Positions 24,570 to 33,385 of a stretch of DNA of 64,000 nt are shown here, piece by piece. Made by a program: the position numbers and the translations under genes. The notes below the pieces were generated by a model. It made no database searches and was not told where the DNA came from. It saw nothing but the letters and a program-made list of their open reading frames with translations. Positions within the stretch are counted from its first letter, which is position 1. The number at the start of each line of letters is the position of its first letter. Source of the stretch: SG8-41 sp963802355 (GTDB lineage Bacteria; Pseudomonadota; Gammaproteobacteria; Burkholderiales; SG8-41); the NCBI GenBank assembly GCA_963802355.1, contig CAWDIV010000015.1, positions 1,054,001 to 1,118,000 of the forward strand. Direction: 5' to 3'.

Positions 24570-25616
24570 ATGAACGCAAACGCGAACAGATTCAGAGGCC
24601 TTGATCCAAAGCAGGTGGAAGCCTTCTGTCTTCGATGCATATTGTTTTTCCTTGGCGGGCTTGGCGTCTTGGCGGTTCAGTTGTTCTTTTCAGCGCCCGC
24701 GCGTGCCGCGGAGCTCGCGTTTCCGGCGCGGCCGATACGTTTCGTTGTCCCGTTCCCGGCGGGAACGACGACCGACGTCGTGGCGCGGCTCATCGCGCAG
24801 CGAACCGCCGAGCGCATTGGCCAGCAAATCGTGATCGACAACCGTTCGGGCGCAAGCGGCACGATCGGGGTCGAGACCGTAGCGCGAGCCACGCCCGACG
24901 GGCATACGTGGGGGCTCGGCACGACGAGCACGCATGCGCTCGCCGCCATACTCAATCCGAAGCTGAGCTACGACCCGACCAGGGATTTCACGCCGGTTGC
25001 CCTGCTCGGCGACGCGCCCTACTTCCTCACTACGTACCCCGGGTTACCGGCGACAAACGTCCAGGAGTTCGCCGCGTATGCGCGCGCCAATCCCGGCAAG
25101 GTGTCCTACGCATCGGTCGGCAATTTCAGCATGGGGCACCTCTTCGGCGAGATGATGAAGAAAGCGGCCGGATTCGAAATGGTGCACGTGCCCTACAAGG
25201 GGTCCAACCTCGCGCTGATCGACCTGCTGGCAAACCGGATCCAGCTGAACATCAGCACCATTCCGGCATCCCTGCCACAGGTCAGGGCCGGGAAGCTGCG
25301 TGCGCTGGCGGTCACGAGCCGCGGACGGGTTTCCGCGCTGCCGCAGACTCCGACCGTGGCGGAGTCGGGGTTCCCCGGCTTGTTCGCCTCGTTATGGGTA
25401 GGCGTGTTCGTTCCATCGCGCACGCCCGGCGCGGTGACCGCTCTACTCAACCGCGAGCTCGGCTCCACCCTGCGATCGAATGACGCGCGCGAGGTCCTGA
25501 TCGAGCAGGGATTCGAGCCTGCTGCTGTGACGCCGGACGCCTTCGCCAAACTCATTCGCGAAGAGACTGCGCGCTTGCGGAAGGTGATCGACGAGGCCGG
25601 CATCAAGCCGGAGTAG
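24570..25616 (+). CDS. TctC/Bug-family periplasmic solute receptor
   Basis: A classical Bug-type receptor of about 348 residues. Start at ATG 24570 (MNANANRFRG) leaves a long n-region and then the hydrophobic core CILFFLGGLGVLAVQLFF with cleavage near ARAAE; earlier in-frame starts exist (24510). Motifs: FVVPFPAGTTTDVVARL, NRSGASG, VHVPYKGSNLALIDLLANRI, TVAESGFPGL. Carboxylate ligand unknown; no TctA/TctB nearby. Upstream neighbour is a hydroxyacid dehydrogenase, so uptake and oxidation of a hydroxy acid is a possible theme. Confidence 0.9.
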   Translation: MNANANRFRGLDPKQVEAFCLRCILFFLGGLGVLAVQLFFSAPARAAELAFPARPIRFVVPFPAGTTTDVVARLIAQRTAERIGQQIVIDNRSGASGTIGVETVARATPDGHTWGLGTTSTHALAAILNPKLSYDPTRDFTPVALLGDAPYFLTTYPGLPATNVQEFAAYARANPGKVSYASVGNFSMGHLFGEMMKKAAGFEMVHVPYKGSNLALIDLLANRIQLNISTIPASLPQVRAGKLRALAVTSRGRVSALPQTPTVAESGFPGLFASLWVGVFVPSRTPGAVTALLNRELGSTLRSNDAREVLIEQGFEPAAVTPDAFAKLIREETARLRKVIDEAGIKPE

Positions 25617-25648
25617 CCGGCCATCGTTAGCTGAAATCAGGAAAGCTG

Positions 25649-25740
25649 AACCACAAAGGACACCAAGGACACGAAGGTTCCATCCACCATCTTTTTTGTT
25701 CCTTTGCGTCCTTTGTGTCCCTTGTGTCCTTGGTGGTTTA
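25649..25740. repeat. Inverted pair of nonamer-type arrays between convergent genes
   Basis: Left arm 25649-25677 (AACCACAAAGGACACC..., about 9-bp period) and right arm 25701-25740 (CCTTTGCGT, CCTTTGTGT, CCCTTGTGT, CCTTGGTGG) are complementary. It lies between the convergent TctC and thioesterase genes and can form a strong hairpin with a T-rich loop; likely a shared transcription end. I recall arrays of this ACCACAAAGGACAC type from several unrelated bacteria. Confidence 0.8.
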
Positions 25741-25762
25741 AGATTTTTTGCTTCTCGACGTT

Positions 25763-26287
25763 TCACGCATTTTGCTTCTTGATGCTGTCGAGCTCGGCCC
25801 AGATCCTCAGTGCCTCCGGCATGGCCGGCGGCTCCTCCCGATAGCCCAGTTCGGCAAGCACCGCTGAATTGGCTAGCCTCCTGCCGTGGTCCAGGAACAG
25901 GCCCTTGACGAAGGCGTGGGCGCACAGCGTTCGGTTCGACTCGAAGCGCTGTTCCATATAGGCGTACTTTTCGTCCCAGGTCACCACGCGCGTTACCAGA
26001 TCGAATTTCTGGAACGGCGCGAGCTGGCGGATGAAGTTGATCTCGGCGGCGGCCAGCACCGGCATCCAGCGCTTCCTCGCGACGATCGGCAGCAGCCCGA
26101 TCTGCGCCGTCATGTGCAGCCTTCCCAGATCCATGAACGAGAGGTAGCGCCCGTTGTTCATGTGGAAGTTGATGTCGCAGTCGGTCGGCAGCACGCGAAA
26201 CGCGATGCGCGATTCATCGAACACGCCTTTGCGCGGCAGCCGCCAGATCTTCCACAGCACGAACAGCAGGCGCAGGTACAGGTTCAT
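25763..26287 (-). CDS. Hotdog-fold acyl-CoA thioesterase-like protein
   Basis: A 174-residue protein of the 4HBT-like thioesterase group with an N-terminal hydrophobic stretch (MNLYLRLLFVLWKIWRLP). Recognised by DCDINFHMNNGRYLSFMDLGR, the region that carries the active-site residues in such hotdog enzymes, and by FDLVTRVVTWDEKYAYMEQRF. Start at 26287 chosen to match these relatives; an earlier ATG at 26350 would translate part of the repeat region. Substrate not predictable. On the same strand as dedA, separated by an octamer-array hairpin. Confidence 0.8.
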   Translation of the reverse strand: MNLYLRLLFVLWKIWRLPRKGVFDESRIAFRVLPTDCDINFHMNNGRYLSFMDLGRLHMTAQIGLLPIVARKRWMPVLAAAEINFIRQLAPFQKFDLVTRVVTWDEKYAYMEQRFESNRTLCAHAFVKGLFLDHGRRLANSAVLAELGYREEPPAMPEALRIWAELDSIKKQNA

Positions 26288-26309
26288 GAGAGCCGCCCCA
26301 GGTTTCGAG

Positions 26310-26447
26310 GTGAACGAGTGAACGGGTGAACGGGGAACCCCCTCACCCAACCCCGCCCCTTCACCCCGCTCCGAGTGCTCTCCCCCCAGTTACGGGGGAG
26401 AGGGAGTTCCCTGCCCGTTCACTCGTTCACCCGTTCACTCGTTCACG
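26310..26447. repeat. Inverted pair of octamer arrays between thioesterase and dedA
   Basis: Arms 26310-26333 (three units, GTGAACGA/GTGAACGG) and 26416-26447 (four units, CGTTCACT type) with an 8-bp period. On the minus strand the purine-rich arm contains the TGA stop of dedA and the pyrimidine-rich arm ends 23 bases before the thioesterase start. Same geometry as the heptamer pairs, different period. Confidence 0.85.
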
Positions 26448-27085
26448 GGTTTTGTGCGCCGGTGGCGCGCATATTCGATGATCGCGGGAGAGATCGAGAT
26501 GAGGACGATGATGACAATGACGATCGTCAGGTTTTCCTTCACCACCGGCACGTTGCCGAAGTAGTAACCCGCGTAGGCGAGAGAGCCCACCCAGGCGATG
26601 CTGCCGGAGAAACTGTAGAACAGGAAGGTCGCATATTTCATGCGTCCGATGCCGGCGACGAACGGCGCGAAGGTGCGCACGATCGGCATGAACCGCGCCA
26701 GGAATATCATCTTGGCACCGTATTTTTCATAGAACTGCTGCGTGCGGCGCAGATGCTCGGGATTGAAGAGCCGCGATCGCTGCCGGCTGAAAATACGCGG
26801 CCCGACGTAGCGGCCGATCCAGTAGTTGGTGTTGTCCCCGAGAAAGGAGGCCGCCGCGAGCGCCGCGAAAAGCCCGTGTATGTACATGTCCCCGGCGGCG
26901 GCAAGCGCTCCCGCCACGAACAGCAGGGAATCGCCGGGAAGAAATGGCGTTACGACGAACCCGGTCTCGCAGAAAATGATTGCGAAGAGAATCAGGTAGA
27001 TCCACACGCCATAGTTCGACACCAGCCACTGCAGATGGCGGTCGAGGTGCAAGACGATGTCGAAGAAAGTGGCGAGGAGTTCCAA
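26435..27085 (-). CDS. DedA family membrane protein
   Basis: A 216-residue polytopic inner-membrane protein of the DedA/SNARE-associated family, whose members act in undecaprenyl phosphate or lipid flipping and proton-motive-force maintenance. Motifs: FCETGFVVTPFLPGDSLLF, the family's E..G...PxxPG region, and FLARFMPIVRTFAPFVAGIG with the essential Arg residues. Four to six hydrophobic segments. Full length. Its stop codon lies in an octamer array. Confidence 0.93.
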   Translation of the reverse strand: MELLATFFDIVLHLDRHLQWLVSNYGVWIYLILFAIIFCETGFVVTPFLPGDSLLFVAGALAAAGDMYIHGLFAALAAASFLGDNTNYWIGRYVGPRIFSRQRSRLFNPEHLRRTQQFYEKYGAKMIFLARFMPIVRTFAPFVAGIGRMKYATFLFYSFSGSIAWVGSLAYAGYYFGNVPVVKENLTIVIVIIVLISISPAIIEYARHRRTKPVNE

Positions 27086-27233
27086 ATGGCTAGCCGATCA
27101 ACAGCTTCACGCCAAGCCGCGAAGGACACGATGTCGGTCAACAGCTCGCACGCAATCTCTGACTCCGTCAGTGGCGAGCCCAGCCTGAACAAAGACTTGT
27201 GCGTTAATCGCTGATTTAGGGATCATTCGACCT

Positions 27234-27379
27234 CGCGTAGGACTGAGGAAAAGCACATTCTTCTGAAGTTAGTCGGTGCGGGGTCAATCTCTCGCTATTC
27301 CCTAACTTGCTTTAGGCCGTGGGCTCTACCTCAGACGTACTCTCGGTCAGATCCCAGCTCTGATGACCAAGTCACCTGA
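27234..27379. ncRNA. Dispersed 145-bp intergenic element, copy B (possible structured RNA)
   Basis: Second copy of the element at 13804-13946. It sits in the 348-bp spacer between the starts of dedA and the end of secF, where I find no gene. Conserved blocks: CGCGTAGGA, GCACATTCTTC, GTCAATCTCTCGCT, GGGCTCTACC, CTCTCGGTCAGATC. The GGG...CCC hairpin around CAATCTCTCGC is kept with compensating slack (GGGAAT ... ATTGACCC on the other strand). The copies differ in flanking sequence, so it is a unit on its own. Strand not determined. Confidence 0.45.
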
Positions 27380-27433
27380 TTTCGTATCTTTTATGGTGAG
27401 GCTTTTGTCGGTGCGGACCAAACAGTCATCGGT

Positions 27434-28377
27434 CTAGACCGTCCCGGACGCGGTTCTCTTTTCAGCCTCGGGCTTGACCAGGTCTTCGCGCCGCAGGCCG
27501 AGCCACATCAAAAGCGGGCTGCCGACCAGCACCGAGGAATAGATGCCGAAGCAGATGCCGATGGTAAGCGCCAGTGCGAAATAGAACAGCGTCTCCCCGC
27601 CGAAAAGCAGCATCGAGCACACCATGAGCTGGGTGCAGCAGTGGGTGATGATGGTGCGTGACATCGTCGCGGTGATCGCGTTGTCGATGACCTGCGGCGT
27701 GGGCACGTTGCGGAAGCGGCGGTTGCGGAAGTTTTCGCGCACCCGATCCATGACCACTACCGACTCGTTCACGGAGTAGCCGAGCACGGCGAGCACCGCC
27801 GCGAGCACCGGCAGCGAGAACTCCCACTGGAAAAGCGAGAAGAAGCCCAGAATGATCACCACGTCGTGCAGGTTGGCGATGATCGCGGACACTCCGAACT
27901 TCCATTCGAAGCGCAGCGCGAGATAACCGACGATGCCCAGCGAAACGAACAACAGCGCGAGCGCGCCGGCCTCGAACAACTCCTTGCCGACCTGCGGTCC
28001 GACGAACTCCACGCGCCGCATCTCCACGGCCTGCGTCCTTCCTTCTTGAGCTCCTGCAGCACCTGCTCTGAAAGCTTGGCGCTGGTCACGCCCTGCTTGA
28101 GGGGCAGGCGGATCAGAACGTCGCGCGCGGTTCCGAAGTTCTGCACCGAGGCATCGGTGAAGCCGAGCCGCGACATCGCTTCTCGGATCTTGTTGAGCTC
28201 GGGCGGCTGCTGGTAGTTCAATTCCATCACCGTTCCGCCGGTAAAGTCCACGCCGAAGTGCAGGCCTTTCGTCGCGAGCGAGCCTACCGCGATCAGGAAC
28301 GTGATGAGCGAAATCACGTTGAAGATCAGCGCGTGGCGCATGAACGGGATGTCGCGCTTTATGCGGAAGAACTCCAT
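27434..28377 (-). CDS. secF: Protein translocase subunit SecF, one frameshift
   Basis: SecF works with SecD to use the proton motive force to pull exported proteins across the inner membrane. First frame (from ATG 28377): MEFFRIKRDIPFMRH, FGVDFTGGTVMELNY and the periplasmic domain to about 28030; second frame: VEFVGPQVGKELFEAGALALLF, NLHDVVIILGFFSLFQWEF, GYSVNESVVVMDRVREN, SVLVGSPLLMWLG. Both halves are intact and join at about 28030 with one missing or extra base. As this gene is normally single-copy and important, an assembly error is more likely than loss. Confidence 0.93.
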
Positions 28378-28403
28378 CGCTACGCTCCCGTTCCGCTAAG
28401 GCA

Positions 28404-28519
28404 AAAGGCGAAAGGAGAAAGGAGAAAGGAGCTCCCGCACCGCGAGGGTACGCACCTTCCGCTTTCCGACTTCCGCCTTCCGCCTTGCATATTCATCGTT
28501 CCGCCTTCCGCCTTCATCC
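28404..28519. repeat. Heptamer arrays between secD and secF
   Basis: Arms 28404-28431 (AAAGGCG then three AAAGGAG) and 28455-28482 (CCTTCCG/CTTTCCG units), plus a further CTTCCGC run at 28499-28519 that holds the TGA stop of secD. On the minus strand the purine-rich side starts at the secD stop and the pyrimidine-rich side ends 27 bases before the secF start. Confidence 0.85.
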
Positions 28520-30388
28520 TTTGGCGGCCGCTTGCGGCCGCCAAACCTGCCCGATCGAAACCTTCTCCAGCTTGCGCTGGCGGCCGTAGTAGAGATTGAC
28601 CATCGCGCGCGACACCATCACCGCACTGAACATGGACGTCAGTATCCCGAGGCAGTGCACGACGGCAAATCCTTTTACCGGGCCGGACCCGAAGAGAAAC
28701 AGCGCGAGGCCCGCGATCAGCGTCGTCACGTTCGAATCGAAAATGGTGTTCCAGGCGCGGTCGTAACCCGCGTAGATCGCCGCCTGCGGCGTATTGCCGT
28801 TGCGCAGCTCCTCGCGCACGCGCTCGTTGATGAGCACGTTGGCGTCGATCGCCATGCCGAGCGTCAGCGCGATCGCCGCGATGCCGGGCAGCGTGAGCGT
28901 GGCCTGCAGCATCGAGAGCAGCGCCACGAGGAACAGCAGATTGCACGTCAGCGCGATGATGGAGATCACGCCGAACATGTGATAGTAGAGGATCATGAAT
29001 ACCGCGATCGCGGCGAATCCATACCACATCGACTGGAAACCGAGGCGGATGTTTTCGGCGCCGAGCGAGGGTCCCACCGTGCGCTCCTCGATGATCTCCA
29101 TCGGCGCGGCGAGCGCGCCGGCCCGCAGCAGCAGCGCGACATCTGCGCTTCCTGCGTGGTCATGCGCCCGCTGATCTGGACGCGTCCGCCGCGGAATCTC
29201 GGACCGGATGACGGGCGCGGTTACGACCTCGCCCTTGCCCTTCTCGAACAGCAGGATCGCCATGCGCTTGCCCACGTTCTCGCGCGTGACCTGCTGGAAG
29301 ATGCGCGCGCCGGTGCCGTCGAGATTGATGTGCACGGCCGGCTCGCCGGTCTGGTTGTCGAACCCGGGCTGCGCGTCGTTGATGCGATCGCCGGTCAGGA
29401 TCACCTGTTTCTTCACCAGCAGCGGCTGCGCCGCCGCGCTCGACGTAGAGCTCGGTGTTGAAGGGCACCTGACCTTTCATCGCCGCATGCGAGTACCGCC
29501 GGATTGGCGGATCCCTCATCATCCACCAAGCGCACTTCGAGCGTTGCGGTGCGGCCGAGGATATCTTTCGCTTTCGCGGTGTCCTGCACTCCCGGCAACT
29601 GCACGACGATCCGTTCCGCGCCCTGCTGCTGTGATGATGGGCTCGGCCACGCCCAGCTCGTTGACGCGGTTGCGCAGGGTGGTGATGTTCTGCTGCAACG
29701 CGGAAGTCCGCCGTGCGCCGCTGTGCCTCCGGCTTCAACGTGGCGACGATGCGGGATTCACGCCTTCATCCGGGCTCCTCAAGTCGAGATCGGGCATGCT
29801 GCGCACGATCTCATCCACCGCCCGGTCGCGCATCGCGCGGTCCCGGAACCGCACGATCACCGTATTTCCCTCGCGCGCCACGCCGCGCGTACTGGATGCG
29901 CTTGTCGCGCAACGCGGTGCGGATGTCGTTCGCGGAGGCTTCCATCTTCTTGGTCAGCGCCGCCTTCATGTCCACCTGCAGCAGGAAATGCACGCCGCCG
30001 CGAAGATCGAGCCCGAGGTACATGGGCTTCGCGCCGATCGCCGTCGAGCCAGCGCGGGGCTGTTGGAGAGCAGGTTCAGCGCGACGACATAGTCGTCGCC
30101 CAGCTGGCTCTGCAGCAGATCCTTGGCCTTCAGCTGGGTATCGGTGTCGGCAAACCGCGCTTTGACGCCGGTTGGGTCGAGAAAGATGCCGTTCGTCGGA
30201 TACGTCGCCCTTCTTGAGCGTGTCCTCGACGCGCGCGAGCAGCGCCGCGTCGGACTTGAGCGTGGCCCTGACCGGCGATGACCTGCACCGCCGGCACTTC
30301 GCCGTAAAAAGTTGGGCAGCGTGTAGACGAACCCCAACAGCAGCGCCAGGCCGATGATGAAGTACTTCCAGGGGGGGTAGCGGTTCAT
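28514..30388 (-). CDS. secD: Protein translocase subunit SecD, many frameshifts
   Basis: Pieces in all three frames follow the SecD order: MNRYPPWKYFIIGLALLLGF (first membrane helix), LDLRGGVHFLLQVD (LGLDLxGG motif), KAKDILGRTATLEVR, VILTGDRINDAQPGFD, VTRENVGKRMAILLF, then ALAAPMEIIEERTVGPSLGAE and the C-terminal RND-like membrane bundle GMAIDANVLINERVREEL, GFAVVHCLGILTSMFSAV. At least seven single-base breaks fall between 29140 and 30330; the 3' part (28514-29130) is clean. Catalytic and structural motifs survive and no nonsense substitutions are needed, which points to uncorrected indels. Confidence 0.92.
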
Positions 30389-30398
30389 TGCTGCATGG

Positions 30399-30476
30399 GA
30401 TGAGTGAGGGGTGAGGAGTGAGGAGCGAATCCGATGTTCTTCCGCCTAACGCCTCATCGCCTATCACGCCTCACTA
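30399..30476. repeat. Inverted pair of heptamer arrays between yajC and secD
   Basis: Left arm 30399-30426 (GATGAGT, GAGGGGT, GAGGAGT, GAGGAGC); right arm about 30442-30476 (CCGCCTAACGCCTCATCGCCT..., 7-bp period). On the minus strand the purine-rich arm begins ten bases after the yajC stop and the other arm ends just before the secD start. Confidence 0.82.
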
Positions 30477-30484
30477 GAGATTTT

Positions 30485-30793
30485 TCAGGTCCCCTTCGGC
30501 AGCACGAGCTGCACGGCGGGTCGCTGTACCTGCACTTCCACGTTGTTCGCGATTTCGACGGCGACGTAATTCTCGCTCACCCTGGTGATGCGGCCGAGCA
30601 CTCCGCCCGCCGTGACGACCTCGTCGCCCTTCTGCAGCGCCTCGATCATCGTCTTGTGCTCTTTCGCCCGCTTCATCTGCGGCCTGATCATCAGGAAATA
30701 GAGCACGCCGAACATGAGCAGGATGAGTATCATGCTTTCGAAGCCGCCGCCCGCGGCGCCCGTGCCCTGGGCGTAAGCTGGATTGATCAACAT
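30485..30793 (-). CDS. yajC: Preprotein translocase subunit YajC
   Basis: A 102-residue single-span inner-membrane protein (FESMILILLMFGVLYFLMIRPQMKRAKEH) that joins the SecDF complex. C-terminal domain GDEVVTAGGVLGRITRV and the ending in VQRPAVQLVLPKGT are family-typical. Order tgt-yajC-secD-secF is the standard one. Confidence 0.95.
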   Translation of the reverse strand: MLINPAYAQGTGAAGGGFESMILILLMFGVLYFLMIRPQMKRAKEHKTMIEALQKGDEVVTAGGVLGRITRVSENYVAVEIANNVEVQVQRPAVQLVLPKGT

Positions 30794-30903
30794 GGAGTGG
30801 CTCCGGAAGCCTTACGAGGCAGGTCTATGAAAAGGCGGGAATTTTATCACGATTCAACCGGCGCCAGCGGCTTCCAGCGCCAGAAACGACATCCGCCAAC
30901 CGA

Positions 30904-31958
30904 CTACCCTCGATCGCCGCGCGTAAGCTCTCGCATGAGTTCATGGTAGTAATGCAGGTTGTGCAGGGTATTCAACCGCGCGCCGAGGATTTCGTTCACG
31001 CGCTGCAAATGATGGAGGTAGGCGCGCGTGAAGTTACGGCAGGTATAGCAGCCGCATTCCGGGTCGAGCGGCGCGAGGTCGTTCCGGTAACGCGCATTTC
31101 TCAGCTTGATCACGCCGCGCCGCGTGTACACCCAGCCGTTGCGTCGCGTTGCGCGTCGGCAGCACGCAATCGAACAGATCTATGCCCGCCGCGACGGCTG
31201 CGGCGATGTCATGTGGAGTTCCCACCCCCATGAGATAGCGCGGGTGCTCTGGGGCAGGCGCGGCGCCGTATGCCTCACAATGCGCATCATGTCGCGCTTC
31301 GGACTCGCCCACCGAGAGGCCTCCGATCGCGTAGCCATCGAAACCGATGTCCGCCAGGCCCGCGAGCGACTCTTCGCGCAACTCCTCGTGCATGCCGCCC
31401 TGCACGATCCCGAAGAGCGCATTCCCGTTGCCTTCGTGCGCGCGGCTTCGAGCGGTCCGCCCAGCGCAGGGAAAGCCGCATCGAATCCCGCACCTGCTCG
31501 AGCGCGGCCGGATAGGGGGTGCACTCGTCGAACACCATCGCGATATCGGCGTTCAGCACGCGCTGGATACGCATCGATTCCTCGGGAGTGAGGAAACACG
31601 GATCGCCGTTCACCGGTGACTGGAACCGTACGCCCTCTTCCGAGATCTTGCGCAATGCGCCCAGGCTCCATACCTGGAAGCCGCCGGAATCGGTAAGGAT
31701 AGGGCCGTCCCATCCCATGAAGCGGTGCAGTCCCCCATGCGCCTCGATCACGTCCAAGCCGGGGCGCAGCCACAGGTGAAACGTATTGCCGAGCACGATT
31801 TGCGCACCGACTTCCTTCAGTTCCTGCGGGCTCATCGCCTTGACCGTGCCGTACGTGCCGACCGGCATGAAAGCGGGCGTGTCCACGCGCCCGTGCGGCA
31901 GCGTCAACACCCCGCGGCGCGCGGCGCCGTCAGTCGCTGTGATGGAGAACTGCGTCAA
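30904..31958 (-). CDS. tgt: Queuine tRNA-ribosyltransferase, frameshifted
   Basis: Tgt exchanges guanine 34 for preQ1 in tRNAs with GUN anticodons. Frame 1 (from ATG 31958): GVLTLPHGRVDTPAFMPVGT, LGNTFHLWLRPG, LTDSGGFQVWSLG, VFDECTPYP. Frame 2: GFDGYAIGGLSVGE, LMGVGTPHDI, GIDLFDCVLPTRNA (nucleophilic Asp). Frame 3: CGCYTCRNFTRAYLHH with the zinc-binding Cys residues and His, and RVNEILGARLNTLHNLHYY. About three single-base breaks (near 31440, 31300 and 31130) separate intact segments; I treat them as likely sequence errors. Confidence 0.93.
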
Positions 31959-31986
31959 GAATTAGCCGCCGATGAACGCCGATGGA

Positions 31987-32014
31987 CTCATCACTCATCA
32001 CCCATCACTCATCA
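31987..32014. repeat. Heptamer array at the queA stop codon
   Basis: Four units of ACTCATC / ACCCATC on the plus strand. On the minus strand the TGA stop of queA is the first bases of the array (TGATGAGTGATGGG...). I find no clear partner arm before tgt; the complement-like array is instead at 33053-33149, on the other side of queA. Confidence 0.8.
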
Positions 32015-33037
32015 CTGTTTTTCAATCAGCATCGCGTCGCCGTAGCTGAAGAAACGATAGCGGCTGTCGATCGCGTGCCGGTAGGCGCGGCGGATATTAT
32101 CCATGCCGCCGAACGCCGAAACCAGCATGACGAGCGTCGATCGGGGAAGGTGAAAGTTCGTGAGCAGCCGTTCGACGACGCGAAAGCGGTAGCCGGGAAG
32201 TATGAACAAGCTGGTTTCCCCGTGGCCCGCGGCGAGACTGCCGCCGGCGGCTGCCGATTCCAGCGCCCGCAGCGCGGTCGTTCCTACCGCGAGCACGCGC
32301 CCGCCGGCGGCTTGCGCGCGCGCGATCGCATCCACCGTCGCCTGCGGCACCTGGTACCACTCGCTGTGCATGCGATGCACCGACAAATCCTGGGCACGCA
32401 CCGGCTGAAACGTTCCGGCGCCCACGTGCAGGGTGAGATACGCGAGCGTGACGCCGCGCCGTTGGAGCTCGGTGAGCAGCGCCCGGTCGAAATGCAGGCC
32501 GGCGGTGGGCGCCGCCACCGCTCCCGGCTCGCGCGCGTAGACCGTCTGATAGCGCTCCGCGTCGCGTTCCTCCGCCGGACGCGACACATACATCGGCAGC
32601 GGCACGATCCCGTGGCGCTCGAGCAAGGCGAACACATCCTTGCATCCCTCGAGCCGCAGCCGGTAGAGCTCGCCGCGCCGTTCGAGGACGGTCGCTTCGA
32701 TGGCGTCTGCGAGAAGCAGCGTGCCGCCTGACTGCGGCGGGTGGTTCACCCCCACCTGCGCGAGCACCTCATCCGGTCCGAGCACGCGCTCGATCATGAC
32801 TTCTACGCGCCCGCCTGTTTGCTTGCGCCCGAGGAGCCGCGCTCTGATTACCCGCGTGTCGTTCAACACGATAACGTCGCCGGGCGCGACCAGCCCGACG
32901 ATGTCGCGAAACTGGCCATCGGAGTAAGTGCCCGTCGTGCCGTCCAGCCGGAGCAGCCGGCTCGCGCCCCGCTCTGCCGCGGGATGCTGCGCGATTAATT
33001 CCTCTGGCAATTCGTAATCGAAATCGTCACGGCGCAT
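32012..33037 (-). CDS. queA: S-adenosylmethionine:tRNA ribosyltransferase-isomerase
   Basis: QueA transfers the ribosyl part of SAM to preQ1 in tRNA to make epoxyqueuosine. 341 residues, full length, uninterrupted. Motifs: FDYELPEELIAQHPA at the N-terminus, VLNDTRVIRARLLG, AAPTAGLHFDRALL, LTLHVGAGTFQPVR, GTTALRALESAA, TNFHLPRSTLVMLVSAFGG. Read in the same direction as tgt and the Sec genes, in the common operon order. Confidence 0.97.
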   Translation of the reverse strand: MRRDDFDYELPEELIAQHPAAERGASRLLRLDGTTGTYSDGQFRDIVGLVAPGDVIVLNDTRVIRARLLGRKQTGGRVEVMIERVLGPDEVLAQVGVNHPPQSGGTLLLADAIEATVLERRGELYRLRLEGCKDVFALLERHGIVPLPMYVSRPAEERDAERYQTVYAREPGAVAAPTAGLHFDRALLTELQRRGVTLAYLTLHVGAGTFQPVRAQDLSVHRMHSEWYQVPQATVDAIARAQAAGGRVLAVGTTALRALESAAAGGSLAAGHGETSLFILPGYRFRVVERLLTNFHLPRSTLVMLVSAFGGMDNIRRAYRHAIDSRYRFFSYGDAMLIEKQ

Positions 33038-33149
33038 GCCTCATTATATGAGGCGTGACTGATGAGGCGTGACTGGTGACTCGTGACTGGTGACTCCTGA
33101 CTGATGAAGCGTGACTGATGTGGCGTGACTGATAGGGCGTGACTCGTGG
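33038..33149. repeat. Hairpin plus thirteen-unit heptamer array upstream of queA
   Basis: A perfect 7-bp hairpin (33038-33044 with 33048-33054, GCCTCAT/ATGAGGC, loop TAT) touches the queA start codon. It runs into thirteen 7-bp units (33053-33143) that alternate between GCGTGAC and TGATGAG/TGGTGAC forms, so a 14-bp higher-order period is visible. Confidence 0.85.
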
Positions 33150-33173
33150 TGAACTGTTCCGTCAGATTGCTGA

Positions 33174-33214
33174 TTGTTTGCCATGTAAGGAATGCGCGAT
33201 AATCGCGCATTCCT
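33174..33214 (+). promoter_or_regulatory. Promoter of the tRNA-Leu gene with a palindrome over the -10 box
   Basis: TTGTTT (33174-33179), an 18-bp spacer and GATAAT (33198-33203) fit a sigma-70 promoter that would start transcription about one helical turn before the tRNA. A perfect 12-bp palindrome (33188-33199 with 33203-33214, AGGAATGCGCGA) covers the -10 box and ends exactly where the tRNA begins. Confidence 0.6.
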
Positions 33215-33301
33215 GCCGGGATGGCGGAATTGGTAGACGCACGGGACTCAAAATCCCGCGCCAGCGATGGCATGAGAGTTCGATTCTCTCTCCCGGCACC
33301 A
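33215..33301 (+). tRNA. tRNA-Leu (CAA)
   Basis: An 87-nt type II tRNA with the acceptor stem GCCGGGA / TCCCGGC, discriminator A and encoded CCA. The D-arm is GGCGGAATTGGTAGACGC, typical of leucine. The anticodon stem CGGGA/TCCCG encloses the loop CTCAAAA, giving anticodon CAA. A long variable arm (GCGCCAGCGATGGCAT) and the T-arm GAGAGTTCGATTCTCTC complete it. Confidence 0.97.
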
Positions 33302-33309
33302 GCAATCCA

Positions 33310-33385
33310 GTTTCGGGTTCGAAGGTTTCGGGTTTCGGGTTGGTTCGGTCCTTGACTCGAAACTCGAAACTTGAAACTCGGAACT
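33310..33385. repeat. Inverted pair of heptamer arrays between tRNA-Leu and a broken cyclase gene
   Basis: Left arm 33310-33345 (GTTTCGG, GTTCGAA, GTTTCGG, GTTTCGG) and right arm 33358-33385 (CGAAACT, CGAAACT, TGAAACT, CGGAACT). On the minus strand the array begins at the TAG stop of the diguanylate cyclase remnant. Confidence 0.85.

Noticed and set aside
25649..25740. Arrays as remnants of one transposable element
   Set aside because: Each locus has its own unit sequence and sometimes its own period; no shared ends, no target duplications and no transposase. Only the geometry is shared.
28514..30388. secD as a true pseudogene or a programmed frameshift
   Set aside because: There are too many separate one-base breaks for programmed shifting, and the motifs on both sides are intact in an important gene; indel errors explain it better.
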